Shown: positions 37,729 to 46,246, numbered from the stretch's first letter. The stretch: DNA of 64,000 nt from Hymenobacter elongatus (GCF_004745955.1 NZ_SRLD01000004.1:1-64000); one strand, 5' to 3'. Made by a program: numbers and translations. Notes: generated from the letters alone by a model not told the origin.

Positions 37729-38223
37729 TTACCACGTCAGCTTCTGTTCGGCGTTGCCGTCCCGGAACAGGGCGCTCTGTTTTTTGCCACCGGCGTCGAG
37801 ATTCACGATGTTCATCTGGTCGCTGAAATTATTCGTCAGCAGCTTATGGCGCAGCACCAGCATTGTGGTGGGCCGGGGCAGCTTCACGGCCAGGTACAGC
37901 CAATGGGCATCACGCTCTTTCTCGAAGCCTATGAGCTGCGTAGGCAACACTTCACCCGGCTTGCTACCGAAGGCCAAAGAGTTGCGCAGCAGCTCCGTAA
38001 TGAGGGGAGTCAGCAGGCTTTTGGGAGTTTGCTCGAAGCTGACGGGCCGGGGCTGCCCCACCGACAGCGCCTTTTCGAAGTCGTCGGTAAATACTTTCAG
38101 GGCCACTTCCAGCTCTTGTTTCGGGGCATTGTAGCGCACCTCCATAAGGCTGGCGTGGTAGGCATGCGCCACGGCCGCCAGGCTACACAGGCAAGCGGCC
38201 AGAAGAAAGAGGAAACGACGCAT
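37729..38223 (-). CDS. Exported DUF6702-like protein
   Basis: A 164-residue protein with signal peptide RRFLFLLAACLCSLAAVAHA and a body starting YHASLMEVRYNAPKQELEVALKVFTDDFEKAL. The segment H-x-S/V-x-x-E-I/V-x-x-N ... FTDDFE is the pattern of the DUF6702 family of Bacteroidota, small periplasmic or outer-membrane-associated proteins of unknown role. It ends DGNAEQKLTW. The gene lies directly downstream of rseP with the rseP terminator between them, so it is probably transcribed separately. Confidence 0.75.
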   Translation of the reverse strand: MRRFLFLLAACLCSLAAVAHAYHASLMEVRYNAPKQELEVALKVFTDDFEKALSVGQPRPVSFEQTPKSLLTPLITELLRNSLAFGSKPGEVLPTQLIGFEKERDAHWLYLAVKLPRPTTMLVLRHKLLTNNFSDQMNIVNLDAGGKKQSALFRDGNAEQKLTW

Positions 38224-38244
38224 GGCTTGAAAAATCTGCGAAAC

Positions 38245-38280
38245 AAAAAAGCTCCTTCCTAATGCAGGAAGGAGCTTTTT
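38245..38280 (-). terminator. Rho-independent terminator after rseP
   Basis: AAAAAAGCTCCTTCCT pairs with AGGAAGGAGCTTTTT around a 5-nt loop; the T run is in the minus direction. It also lies just upstream of the DUF6702-like gene. Confidence 0.9.
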
Positions 38281-38295
38281 CGTTCAGTGAAAGGC

Positions 38296-39636
38296 TTAAA
38301 ACAGCAGCTTGAAGAAGTCGTTGAAGATGACGAAGACCATCAGGCCCAGAATCATCACCATACCGACTTTCTGGGCATTTTCCAGGAAGGCATCGGACGG
38401 CTTGCGGCCGGCTACCATTTCGTAGAGCAGAAACAGGACGTGGCCGCCGTCGAGGGCCGGAATGGGCAGCAGGTTCATGAAAGCCAGCACCATCGACAGC
38501 ATGCCGGTAAGCGTCCAGAACCGCATCCAGTCCCACACCCCGCCGTACTGCTGGGCAATGGCCATGGGGCCGCCCAACGACTTACGGGCCGAAGCCTCGC
38601 CCCGAAAAATCTTGCCGAAAGCCTTCATCTGCGTGGTCACGACGCCAAAGGCTTTCTTGGTGCCAGCCGGAATGGCGGCGGCTAGGCTATAGGTGCGCGT
38701 GGCTTCCTTCAGCAAGGATTTCGGCATGAAGCCAATCTTGCCTTCCTCATCCACGGCAATCTGGAGGGTGAGCGGCTGTTCGGCCCGCAGAATCTGGACG
38801 GGCACGGTTTTGCCGGCATTGGCTTTCAGCGCTTGCTGTAAATCGGGAAAAAACTGGGTGCGTTTCCCGGCCACGTAGGTTACCTGGTCGTTGGGCTGCA
38901 GGCCGCCTTTGGCCGCGCCGCTCCCCGCTACCACCTGGTCGACCACGAACGGATTCAGGGGCAGCACGAATGGCGTCTGATCCTTGTCGGACAGCCGATC
39001 CATGAAGTCCTTGGGAATCGGAATATCGAGCAGCTGCCCGTTGCGGTCTACGGTGTAGTAGCTGTTAGAGCCCAGCATCACGTCGGTGCTGTACACCTCG
39101 TCGAACTCAGTGAAAGGGCGGCCGTTGATTTTCACGATTTTGTCGCCGGTGCGGAATCCCATATCCTCACCCAGCTTGTTGGGTACCACGCCGAAGCGAG
39201 CCTCCGAAGCCGGCAGGTATTTTTCGCCGTAGTTGAAAGTCAGCACCGAGAAGATGACGATACCGGTAATGACGTTCATGATGATGCCGCCCAGCATCAC
39301 AATGAGGCGCTGCCAGGCTGGCTTCGAGCGGAATTCGTCGGCGGCCGGCTCGGCAGAAAGCTGGTCGGCGTCGGTGGTTTCGTCGATCATGCCGTGAATG
39401 GCGACGTAGCCACCCAGCGGAAACCAGCCCAGGCCGTACTCCGTCTCCCCGATTTTCTTCTTGAACAGGGCAAAGTTGAGCAGGCCCGGCATCGGGAACA
39501 GAAAGTCGAAGAAGATGTAAAACTTATCGACGCGAATCTTGAAATACTTGGCGGCGGCGAAGTGCCCGAACTCGTGCAGGCCCACCAGAATAGAAAGGCC
39601 CAGCAACATCTGGCCGGCCATGATTAATACTTCCAA
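38296..39636 (-). CDS. rseP: Site-2 protease RseP (M50 family)
   Basis: An inner-membrane zinc metalloprotease that cuts substrates within the membrane, such as anti-sigma factors and leftover signal peptides. The 446 residues have the zinc motif HEFGH at 21-25, a PDZ region in the middle (GEDMGFRTGDKIVKINGRPF and a second DQVVAGSGAAKGGLQPNDQV), the NLLPIPALDGGHV segment with the third zinc ligand, and C-terminal membrane helices. It follows dxr in the same direction, a common arrangement, but the 164-nt gap now holds a repeat element. Confidence 0.93.
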   Translation of the reverse strand: MEVLIMAGQMLLGLSILVGLHEFGHFAAAKYFKIRVDKFYIFFDFLFPMPGLLNFALFKKKIGETEYGLGWFPLGGYVAIHGMIDETTDADQLSAEPAADEFRSKPAWQRLIVMLGGIIMNVITGIVIFSVLTFNYGEKYLPASEARFGVVPNKLGEDMGFRTGDKIVKINGRPFTEFDEVYSTDVMLGSNSYYTVDRNGQLLDIPIPKDFMDRLSDKDQTPFVLPLNPFVVDQVVAGSGAAKGGLQPNDQVTYVAGKRTQFFPDLQQALKANAGKTVPVQILRAEQPLTLQIAVDEEGKIGFMPKSLLKEATRTYSLAAAIPAGTKKAFGVVTTQMKAFGKIFRGEASARKSLGGPMAIAQQYGGVWDWMRFWTLTGMLSMVLAFMNLLPIPALDGGHVLFLLYEMVAGRKPSDAFLENAQKVGMVMILGLMVFVIFNDFFKLLF

Positions 39637-39687
39637 AGCGAAACGTAGTAGTGGGTAGAAAGGGAAGAAAAACGGTTATACAGAGGC

Positions 39688-39777
39688 GCAGCCGAAGCAT
39701 CTCGCGTGCAGGAAGGGGTAATCAAAGGTCACGTTGGCAACATCAGCACGCGAGATGTCTCGCGCTGCTCGACATGA
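39688..39777. repeat. REP-like intergenic repeat with GCATCTCGCGTGC arms
   Basis: GCATCTCGCGTGC (39697-39709) faces GCACGCGAGATGT (39746-39758), followed by CTGCTCGACATGAC. A related copy, split by a mobile element, lies downstream of osmC (45311-45590). It sits between dxr and rseP. Confidence 0.7.
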
Positions 39778-39800
39778 CGGCTTTTGCTACCACACAGCAC

Positions 39801-40967
39801 TTACAAACGACCAACCAGATCGTGAGCCACACGGCGCGTTTCCTGGTCGGTTTGCACGTAATCGTCCAACGACGGTTCGGCAAGGTACGAAACCTTCGTG
39901 AGGCAGCTTTCTACCAAGTCCGGCATTTGCAGAAACCCGATTTCATCGCGCAGGAACGCGGCAACCGCTATTTCGTTGGCCGCATTGAGCACGCAGGGCG
40001 CATTGCCGCCCCGCTGCATGGCCTCAAACGCCAGCGGCAGATTGCGGAACGTAGCCCGGTCGGGCTGCTCGAAGGTGAGCTGCGGGTAGTCGAGAAAGGA
40101 GAAGCGCGGAAAGCCGGACGGTAGCCGCTCGGGGTAGCCCAGCGCGTACTGAATCGGCAGCTTCATGTCGGGCAGGCCCAGCTGGGCCTTCAGGGAGCCA
40201 TCCTCGAACTGCACCAGCGAATGAATGATGCTCTGCGGGTGTACCACCACCTCAATCTGGTCGTTGCGGAGGCCGAAGAGCCATTTGGCTTCAATCACCT
40301 CCAGGCCCTTGTTCATCAGCGAAGCCGAGTCGATGGTGATTTTAGCGCCCATATCCCAGTTTGGGTGCTTGAGCGCCTGGGCTTTGGTGACGGTGGCCAG
40401 CTGCTCGGCGGTGCGGCCCCGAAACGGGCCGCCGGAAGCGGTGAGGATAATCTTCTCAATCGGGTTGCGCTCCTCTCCTACCAGGCACTGGAAAATAGCG
40501 GAATGCTCGGAGTCGACCGGGTAGAGGCCCACCCCGTGCTTGTTGACGAGCTGCGTAATCAGCTGGCCCGCTACCACCAGGGTTTCCTTGTTGGCCAGGG
40601 CAATGGATTTGCCGGCCCGGATGGCCGCCACCGTGGGCAGCAGGCCGGCGTAGCCCACCATAGCCGTCAGCACGATGTCGGTATCGGGGCGACCGGCTAC
40701 TTCGGTCAGGGCGCCTTGGCCGGCCAGCACTTCGGTTGCCTGCCCGGCCAAAGCGGCTTTCACGGTTTCGTACTTGCTGTCGTCGCCGATGACCACGGCG
40801 GCGGGCCGAAACTCGCGGGCCTGCTGAATCAGCAAGTCGGCGTTGGACTGGGCCGATAGCGCCGCTACTACGAACCGGCCGGGGTGGGCACGAATAACGT
40901 CGAGCGCCTGAGTACCGATGGAGCCGGTGGAGCCCAGCAGGGTAACGCGTTTGGGAAGAGAAGACAT
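39801..40967 (-). CDS. dxr: 1-deoxy-D-xylulose 5-phosphate reductoisomerase
   Basis: Second enzyme of the MEP isoprenoid pathway, converting DXP to MEP with NADPH. The 388 residues contain the NADPH motif GSTGSIGTQALDVI, LANKETLVVAG, PVDSEHSAIFQCL, TASGGPFRG, HPNWDMGAKITIDSASLMNKGLEVIEA and HPQSIIHSLVQF. I use the ATG at 40967 (MSSLPKRVTLLG) rather than 41009, because the -7 box at 41007-41014 overlaps the longer start. The last residues run ETRRVAHDLVGRL. Confidence 0.95.
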   Translation of the reverse strand: MSSLPKRVTLLGSTGSIGTQALDVIRAHPGRFVVAALSAQSNADLLIQQAREFRPAAVVIGDDSKYETVKAALAGQATEVLAGQGALTEVAGRPDTDIVLTAMVGYAGLLPTVAAIRAGKSIALANKETLVVAGQLITQLVNKHGVGLYPVDSEHSAIFQCLVGEERNPIEKIILTASGGPFRGRTAEQLATVTKAQALKHPNWDMGAKITIDSASLMNKGLEVIEAKWLFGLRNDQIEVVVHPQSIIHSLVQFEDGSLKAQLGLPDMKLPIQYALGYPERLPSGFPRFSFLDYPQLTFEQPDRATFRNLPLAFEAMQRGGNAPCVLNAANEIAVAAFLRDEIGFLQMPDLVESCLTKVSYLAEPSLDDYVQTDQETRRVAHDLVGRL

Positions 40968-41006
40968 GGAAAACAGCAGATGCGGAGCAAGGTGGGTTGC
41001 TACAAA

Positions 41007-41014
41007 CAAAAGTA
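41007..41014 (-). promoter_or_regulatory. -7 promoter box of dxr
   Basis: TACTTTTG on the minus strand is an exact match to TAnnTTTG, 39 nt before the chosen dxr start. It decides against the longer 41009 start. Confidence 0.6.
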
Positions 41015-41198
41015 AGCCGAACTTTCTGTTATCAGTAAAACCAGACAGTGGCGGCTCGCGTGAGGTTCAACGACACGCGCCGCCGCTTCTTACGGCTTCG
41101 GCGTATCCGAAGCAGCAACGTAGGCGGAAAATTGCCAGCGCCTTCGTCATCACGCGGCGGAAGGCCGTACTTTTACCCCCGCCGTATCCTGTATTCCT

Positions 41199-41684
41199 AT
41201 GACCAACCCTACCCCCGCCGCCAGCGCTTCTGCTTTCGATAAAGCCCGCCAGGGCCTCTGGGCCAGCCTGCAAAAGCACCTGGAAACGGTGTACGCCGCC
41301 GAAAAAGACTTCCGGGCCGCCACTACTTTCACCACCTCGTTTCCCTTTTCGGCCGCCGTGCTGGAAGCCGAGCAGCTGGCCGACTACCAGCAGCAGCGCC
41401 TCTACCTGCGCGACCTGTTCATCGACGAAACTAACCAGCTCGACAGCCTGGTGAAGGCCGTACGCACCAAAAGCTACGAGGAAGACGAAAAGAAGCTGTT
41501 GCTGCTCATGATTCTGGGCTACATCGACATTGCCGAATCCATCTTCGATTTGCTCGGCACCCACCGCCCCAGCAAGCTCGACAAAGACGAGGAGTTGGAG
41601 GAAACCACGGCGAAGTTTGAGCGGGTGAAAAACTTTACCCGGCTCAATATCAAAGGTATTTTGGGGCTGCTGCCGAAGCTGTAG
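41199..41684 (+). CDS. Conserved-looking soluble helical protein, unknown function
   Basis: A 161-residue protein, nearly all helical, with no signal peptide. It contains acidic and Lys-rich stretches (KSYEEDEKKLLLLMILGYIDIAESIFDLLG) and ends NIKGILGLLPKL. I do not recognise a family. Composition and codon use match the core genes around it. A TACTTTTA box at 41168-41175, about 25 nt upstream, is a plausible promoter. It is divergent from dxr and convergent with the membrane-protein gene that follows. Confidence 0.7.
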   Translation: MTNPTPAASASAFDKARQGLWASLQKHLETVYAAEKDFRAATTFTTSFPFSAAVLEAEQLADYQQQRLYLRDLFIDETNQLDSLVKAVRTKSYEEDEKKLLLLMILGYIDIAESIFDLLGTHRPSKLDKDEELEETTAKFERVKNFTRLNIKGILGLLPKL

Positions 41685-41723
41685 CGCTTCTACCGGCAGT
41701 TGACGGACATTGTAAGCATCGGG

Positions 41724-42245
41724 CTAGCGCAACAGATTGCCGACAATAGCCCAGAGTATCATCCCAAGAAACTGGCACACCGAGAATAATTTCTCCCGCA
41801 CAGAAGGCTGGTAATGCGGCGCACTTTTCCAGGAGTTCCGGCCTAGTATGATTACGGGCTTATGCACAGCATTCGGATATCCCGGGAAGAAAAGGGCCAG
41901 AGAAATCCGCAGCATGGCCACAGCAGCGCAAGGACTTGCGAGAAACACCGCTCGGTGCAAACCACTTTCCGGTGGTCCGACAGCTATTTGCGCCAGTCCA
42001 AACAGAAACGCCGCTGCACCATACTGCAGAAATGCGTTATGGTCAACTATCCGTTGGGCATTTAGCCAAACAATACCCCACCCCATCATAGCAAACAGGA
42101 AGCATGCATCCTCACTCAACGGGGCAGCTTGAAAGGTTTCGGCCAGCACGAGCAGCCCTGCTACGCCTGCTAGTAGCCAGGGGCCAGCTCCCGCGCGGGA
42201 TTTTAGGTAACTGCTTGCCCGACCTTTAGGCTTAGAGATTATCAT
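41724..42245 (-). CDS. Small integral membrane protein, unknown function
   Basis: A 173-residue protein with about four membrane segments (GPWLLAGVAGLLVLAETF; ACFLFAMMGWGIVWL; AFLQYGAAAFLFGLAQIAV; LFSVCQFLGMILWAIVGNLL) and a basic N-terminus. No family recognised. Its start overlaps the stop of the GreA-like gene upstream by 4 nt, so the two are translationally coupled, and a third gene is coupled above that. It is the last gene of this small operon. Confidence 0.6.
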   Translation of the reverse strand: MIISKPKGRASSYLKSRAGAGPWLLAGVAGLLVLAETFQAAPLSEDACFLFAMMGWGIVWLNAQRIVDHNAFLQYGAAAFLFGLAQIAVGPPESGLHRAVFLASPCAAVAMLRISLALFFPGYPNAVHKPVIILGRNSWKSAPHYQPSVREKLFSVCQFLGMILWAIVGNLLR

Positions 42246-42700
42246 ATAATCTGCTCCACTCGCACTGACTTGCCATTGAACACGGCTTCCTCGCCGGCCC
42301 GCTTGCCACTGAGCGCCGCCGCCACCGGGGCCGCCGCCGATACGGCGAAGTAGTCGGTGCCTTCCACGGTGAGCTTACCGGCGCTGATGCTGATGAAAAA
42401 CCAGCCCATGCTGGTTTTGACTAAAGCGCCGGGCCGCACGGTGTCGCAGGGCTTGCTGGGGTCGATGCGCTGCAGCTCGCCTTGCAGCTGCCGGCCCTGC
42501 TGGAGCTGCACCAGGTTCCGGTCGCGCTCATTCTGGGCCATGGCGCGGCCAGTTTCGTACTTGTCGCCGGCGCTGCTCTTGGTTTCGCTATTGGCTGACT
42601 CTTGCGCGGCTTGGATAGCCGCCAGGCAAGTGTTGAGGCGGTCCTGGGCGTAGTGCTCGCAGGCGGTATAGAGAGCTTGTTTTAGCACTTCGTTATTCAT
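42242..42700 (-). CDS. GreA/GreB C-terminal-domain-like protein
   Basis: A 152-residue cytoplasmic protein. The N-terminal half is a helical hairpin with QESANSETKSSAGDKYETGRAMAQNERDRNLVQL, and the C-terminal half (GALVKTSMGWFFISISAGKLTVEGTDYFAVSAAAPVAAALSGKRAGEEAVFNGKSVRVEQII) resembles the FKBP-like domain of Gre transcript-cleavage factors. Bacteroidota homologues are, as I recall, often mislabelled 3-oxoacyl-ACP synthase. It may bind RNA polymerase, but this is inference. It overlaps its neighbours by 4 nt downstream and 8 nt upstream. Confidence 0.7.
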   Translation of the reverse strand: MNNEVLKQALYTACEHYAQDRLNTCLAAIQAAQESANSETKSSAGDKYETGRAMAQNERDRNLVQLQQGRQLQGELQRIDPSKPCDTVRPGALVKTSMGWFFISISAGKLTVEGTDYFAVSAAAPVAAALSGKRAGEEAVFNGKSVRVEQII

Positions 42701-43172
42701 CGAAATCAGTAGACTTTCGCAACGTAGGAACTACGTTGGCAAATGAGTATTCACCCAGCAGAGGCATATTCTTCTGACTTATATTTAGCCCCCATTCAGG
42801 CTTCGATTTCAGACCTTCTCCATAATCACGATTACGAAACAGAGCATTTTCATTCGCCCAAGCCATAGATGGTATAAGATAACAATCAGGCTCCTGCCCT
42901 TGCACTAAAACTACTACAGCAGCATACAAATTGTGGCGCGGCGTGAAATTCCATTTAGGGAAAAATATATACCCGTTACTTCGAATTGATTTTACTTGAA
43001 TATCATAGTAAGAACTGGCATCAACTCGGAGAATAAAATCTATGCCTTTATCATCTACCTCCGACGAATAAATATCGAAAGCATATAATGCACATTTCAT
43101 TTTTATAAAGTATTCGGCAAAGCGCCCCACCTGCAAAGGATTCAGACGTGCCCAATCGTATTCAGCGTTCAT
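42693..43172 (-). CDS. PD-(D/E)XK nuclease-like protein (DUF4365-like)
   Basis: A 159-residue protein with the layout of restriction-endonuclease-like folds: a helix with GRFAEYFIKMKC (E20), a strand and acidic residue in DDKGIDFILRV (D45), and YYDIQVKSIRSNG (Q59, K61) as the E/QxK half. Similar small proteins are annotated as DUF4365-type nucleases or defence-island proteins. DNA composition is visibly more AT-rich than the neighbours, hinting at transfer. Its 3' end overlaps the GreA-like gene by 8 nt. No methylase or ATPase partner is adjacent, so it is an orphan. Confidence 0.6.
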   Translation of the reverse strand: MNAEYDWARLNPLQVGRFAEYFIKMKCALYAFDIYSSEVDDKGIDFILRVDASSYYDIQVKSIRSNGYIFFPKWNFTPRHNLYAAVVVLVQGQEPDCYLIPSMAWANENALFRNRDYGEGLKSKPEWGLNISQKNMPLLGEYSFANVVPTLRKSTDFDE

Positions 43173-43199
43173 GATATTTTTTTATTTTGTGACTGTTTC

Positions 43200-44708
43200 T
43201 TAAGCCAGATTTTGCCCAATTTTGATTAAACACTGCGCCACCGTCCTATCATTGCTCAACCTCGGCACCTTATTCTGCCCACCGAGCTTGCCCAGGCTTT
43301 TCATATACCTTTGAAACGCGCCAGCCGATAGACTCGTGAGGAGCAGCGGTGCCAGAATATTCCCAGTCAGCAAATCGTCATAATACACGTTGCGGCGGCG
43401 CAGGCCGGCATCCAGGGCGGCGGCAAAGGCAGCGGCATCGTGGGGCGGGCGGGCAAACTCTACCAGCCACTCGTGCCGCGAAGGCTCGGCGGGGTCGGAG
43501 CTGACTCGGGGTGCTACGGTAAATTCCACGACTTCCACTTCCGGAAACTGGCTCATGGCCTCGCGCAGGGTCTGCTCCACTTCCTCGCCGATGACATGCT
43601 CGCCAAAGGCCGACAGAAAGTGCTTGATGCGGCCGCTCACTACCACGCGGTATGGGTTCAGGCTCACGAAGCGCACCGTGTCGCCGAGGCTGTAGCCCCA
43701 CAGGCCGGCGTTGGAGTTGAGTACCAAGGCGTACTGCTTATCCAGCTCCACTTCGCCGATAGTCAGGCGTGGGGCGTGGGGCTCAAAGAACTGCTCGGCA
43801 GGGATGAACTCGTAGAAGATACCCGCGTCGAGCAGCAGCAGCAGGCCGGGGTTGCCGGGCTCGTCCTGGAAAGCCAGAAAGCCCTCGGAGGCCGGAAACA
43901 GCTCGATGCTATCCACGGCCCGGCCGATGGTTTCGAACAGCTTGGCACGGTAGGGCTCGAAGTTGACGCCGCCGTACACGAACAAATCGAACTGGGGGAA
44001 AATGTCTTTCACCGGCCGGCCGGTCAGCTGCACCAGCTTGTCGAAATACATCTGCACCCAGGGCGGAATGCCCGAAATCAGGGTCATGTTTTCGGGCAGG
44101 GTTTCCTCCACGATGTGGTCGAGCTTGGTTTCCCAGTCCTCGATACTATTGGTAGAATATGTGGGCAGCTGGTTGCGGCGCAGATAGGCCGGCACGTGGT
44201 GGTTCACGATGCCCGACAGCCGCCCGGTGTGAATTCCGCCTACCATTTCCAGCGCCGGTGAGCCCGACAAAAACATGAGCTTACCGTCCAGAAAACGGCT
44301 TTTCCCGGTGCGGTGCACATAGTAAAGCAGGGCATCCCGGGCTCCGTTGATGTGATTCGGGATGCTGTCTTTGGTTAGCGGAATGTATTTGGCGCCCGAA
44401 GTCGTACCGGAGGTTTTGGCCAGATAGTCGGGCTTGCCGGGCCAGAGCACATCGGCTTCGCCTTCTTTTACGCGGTTAAAATACGGGGCCAGGGCTTCAT
44501 AGTCGCGCACGGGCACCTGCCGGGCCAGGTCAGCAGGCGTGCGGATGCCGGCGAAGTCATGGTCGCGGCCGAAGGCAGTGTTCGCAGCCGTGTCAATCAG
44601 CTGCCGAAATACGCGCTGCTGGGTAGCCACGGGGTCTTGCTGCCACTGCTGGTAGCGGTGGTGAACGTAGGCAGCCAGCGGGCGGCTCAAGGCAGATTTC
44701 AGACCCAT
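43200..44708 (-). CDS. GH3 family acyl-acid/amido synthetase-like protein
   Basis: GH3 enzymes adenylate a carboxylic acid and usually join it to an amino acid; the bacterial role is unknown. The 502 residues start MGLKSALSRPLAAYVHHRYQQW, then show the ATP motif AKTSGTTSGAKYIPLT, FVYGGVNFEPY, ELFPASEGFLAFQ, NAGLWGYSLGDTVRFVS and GRIKHFLSAFGEHV, then GGQNKVPRLSNDR at the end. A longer frame opens with TTG at 44774, but that codon lies inside the -7 box, so translation must start lower; ATG 44708 also matches the family N-terminus. Confidence 0.85.
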   Translation of the reverse strand: MGLKSALSRPLAAYVHHRYQQWQQDPVATQQRVFRQLIDTAANTAFGRDHDFAGIRTPADLARQVPVRDYEALAPYFNRVKEGEADVLWPGKPDYLAKTSGTTSGAKYIPLTKDSIPNHINGARDALLYYVHRTGKSRFLDGKLMFLSGSPALEMVGGIHTGRLSGIVNHHVPAYLRRNQLPTYSTNSIEDWETKLDHIVEETLPENMTLISGIPPWVQMYFDKLVQLTGRPVKDIFPQFDLFVYGGVNFEPYRAKLFETIGRAVDSIELFPASEGFLAFQDEPGNPGLLLLLDAGIFYEFIPAEQFFEPHAPRLTIGEVELDKQYALVLNSNAGLWGYSLGDTVRFVSLNPYRVVVSGRIKHFLSAFGEHVIGEEVEQTLREAMSQFPEVEVVEFTVAPRVSSDPAEPSRHEWLVEFARPPHDAAAFAAALDAGLRRRNVYYDDLLTGNILAPLLLTSLSAGAFQRYMKSLGKLGGQNKVPRLSNDRTVAQCLIKIGQNLA

Positions 44709-44771
44709 GCGGAAAGAGCGTAAAACAGTAAAGGAAGGCGTTGCTACCGCTGGCACTCGCTCCCGTGTTTT

Positions 44772-44799
44772 CAAAGGTACACTTCCAACGAACTACCAA
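44772..44799 (-). promoter_or_regulatory. Promoter of the GH3 gene (TTG, 17 nt, TACCTTTG)
   Basis: On the minus strand TTG at 44799-44797 and TACCTTTG at 44779-44772 are 17 nt apart; the -7 box is exact. The leader to ATG 44708 is about 60 nt. Confidence 0.7.
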
Positions 44800-44876
44800 C
44801 ACTGCCGTTCAGCTCCACCCTTTCCATTGTTTCTGACGTACCTGTTTTACTATCTCACCACCTCACCCACACTTCT

Positions 44877-45305
44877 ATGATTAATCAGCACGGAAATGCC
44901 GTTTGGAACGGCGACATCAAAGGCAGCGGCGAAGTTTCCACCCAGAGCGGCACCGTGAAAGCGCCCTACTCAGTAGGCGCGCGGTTTGAGGGCCAGAAAG
45001 GCACCAACCCTGAGGAGCTGATCGGGGCGGCCCACGCGGGCTGCTACACCATGTTCCTGACCGGGCAGCTCACCAAAGCCGGCGCGCAGGTGAAGCAGAT
45101 TCGCACCGAGTCGAAAGTGACGCTCGATACGTCGGGTGAGATTCCGAAGGTGGTGAAAATTGTGCTCACCACAGAAGGCGAAGTAGAGGGCATCACGCAG
45201 GAAGAATTTCAGCAGCAGGCCGAAAACGCCAAGCTCCACTGCCCCATTTCGCAGCTTCTGAGCGCCGTGCCCGAAATGGAGCTGGCTTCAGCCACGTTGA
45301 AATAA
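44877..45305 (+). CDS. osmC: OsmC/Ohr-family peroxiredoxin
   Basis: OsmC-type proteins reduce organic hydroperoxides with two Cys residues. The 142-residue protein has GTNPEELIGAAHAGCYTMFL with the first Cys (about residue 57) and AKLHCPISQLLSAVP with the second (about 122), in the OsmC rather than Ohr style. Divergent from GH3. Its natural terminator seems to be the stem at 45612-45645, now 300 nt away because a repeat and a mobile element lie in between. Confidence 0.9.
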   Translation: MINQHGNAVWNGDIKGSGEVSTQSGTVKAPYSVGARFEGQKGTNPEELIGAAHAGCYTMFLTGQLTKAGAQVKQIRTESKVTLDTSGEIPKVVKIVLTTEGEVEGITQEEFQQQAENAKLHCPISQLLSAVPEMELASATLK

Positions 45306-45310
45306 AGCCG

Positions 45311-45590
45311 AAAAGAACGTCATCCCGAGCGAAGCCGAGGAATCTCGCGTGCCATGGAAACTGTTTAGCAAGTCAAAAGAACGTCATGCTTTATCTGGCG
45401 TCTGCTTGTCGAAGCATCTCTACCGCAGTGCTAATTCAGTTTAGTTTGGCGGTAGAGATGCTTCGACAGGCGGCCGCCAGATAATGCATAACTCCTGATT
45501 AGGGTTGGCGACTTTCTAAACAGCTTCATGGTAAGCAATGGCGTTGCAACGTCTGCACGCGAGATGTATCTCACTGGTCGACATGACGTT
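45311..45590. repeat. REP-like repeat split by a mobile element
   Basis: The left part (45311-45356: GAACGTCATCCCGAGCGAAG, then ATCTCGCGTGC) and right part (45531-45590: GTCTGCACGCGAGATG, then GGTCGACATGACG) together match the unbroken repeat at 39688-39777. Removing 45357-45530 restores one continuous repeat. Confidence 0.75.
45357..45527. mobile_element. 171-bp MITE-like element, GAAGCTG family
   Basis: Terminal repeats GAAACTGTTTAGCAAGTC (45357-45374) and GACTTTCTAAACAGCTTC (45510-45527) match at 16 of 18 positions, bordered by ATG on both sides (45354-45356, 45528-45530). The interior is a long imperfect hairpin of the common core: ATCTGGCGTCTGCTTGTCGA and its complement, with GCATCTCTACCGC/GCGGTAGAGATGC at the inner ends. 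There is no coding capacity, so movement would need a transposase in trans. Confidence 0.85.
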
Positions 45591-45611
45591 TGTGACGTAC
45601 CAGCAACTCCC

Positions 45612-45645
45612 AAAACCGGCAGCGCCCGTAGCGTTGCCGGTTTTT
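45612..45645 (+). terminator. Rho-independent terminator, probably of osmC
   Basis: AACCGGCA pairs with TGCCGGTT around a 14-nt loop, followed by TTT. The inserted repeats separate it from osmC. Confidence 0.75.
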
Positions 45646-45676
45646 CGTTTACTTTGTTGCCAGACTTCTCCTTTCT

Positions 45677-46177
45677 ATGCCCCGCGCCACCAAAACTACC
45701 CGCATTCGTCTGCGGCCCGCCGATACGTCCAAGGTCCCGTTCTGGGGCCAGCTGCTCATCGGTGGCCTCTGGATTGCCTACACGGTCTTTCTGATTATCT
45801 CTGACCAGGGAATGCAGGACTACCACTTTCTGCACTACGTATTTTTGGTGTTCAGCCTCGTGTATCTGGGCTACGTGCTGGTACACAACGCCCCGGTTTT
45901 CGGCACCCAGAGCTACCTCGAGTTCACGCCGGGCTATATCGTGCACAAAGGCGGCCTCTTTCGCCCTAAGCAGGTTTTCGCCGCCGAAAATATCGATGCC
46001 ATCGATTTGGCTCCCATGCAGCTACGCATTCGGTTGCGCTCCAACGACCTCTACACGCTAAGCCTGCGCGAGGTGAAAGGCCCGAAACGCCGGGAAAACT
46101 TCCGCGCCGAAATCCGGCAGTTCGCGGCCCAGTACAACATCACGCTGCGCGAAACCTCTCCCACGGCCCGAGCCTGA
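45677..46177 (+). CDS. Membrane protein with two helices and a PH-like domain
   Basis: A 166-residue protein. Two membrane segments (FWGQLLIGGLWIAYTVFLIIS and HFLHYVFLVFSLVYLGYVLVH) form a hairpin, followed by a soluble part (FGTQSYLEFTPGYIVHKGGLFRPKQVFAAENIDAIDLAPMQLRIRLRSNDLYTLSL) with the strand pattern of bacterial PH domains. Function unknown. A TACTTTG box at 45650-45656 lies about 20 nt upstream. It converges on dnaA and shares the terminator at 46247-46275. Confidence 0.75.
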   Translation: MPRATKTTRIRLRPADTSKVPFWGQLLIGGLWIAYTVFLIISDQGMQDYHFLHYVFLVFSLVYLGYVLVHNAPVFGTQSYLEFTPGYIVHKGGLFRPKQVFAAENIDAIDLAPMQLRIRLRSNDLYTLSLREVKGPKRRENFRAEIRQFAAQYNITLRETSPTARA

Positions 46178-46246
46178 TGCGCGAGTAGTACGCATCAGTC
46201 TACGATGGTGCGTGCTGCCATCCGCTACTGAAGGTGCCACAACAAG

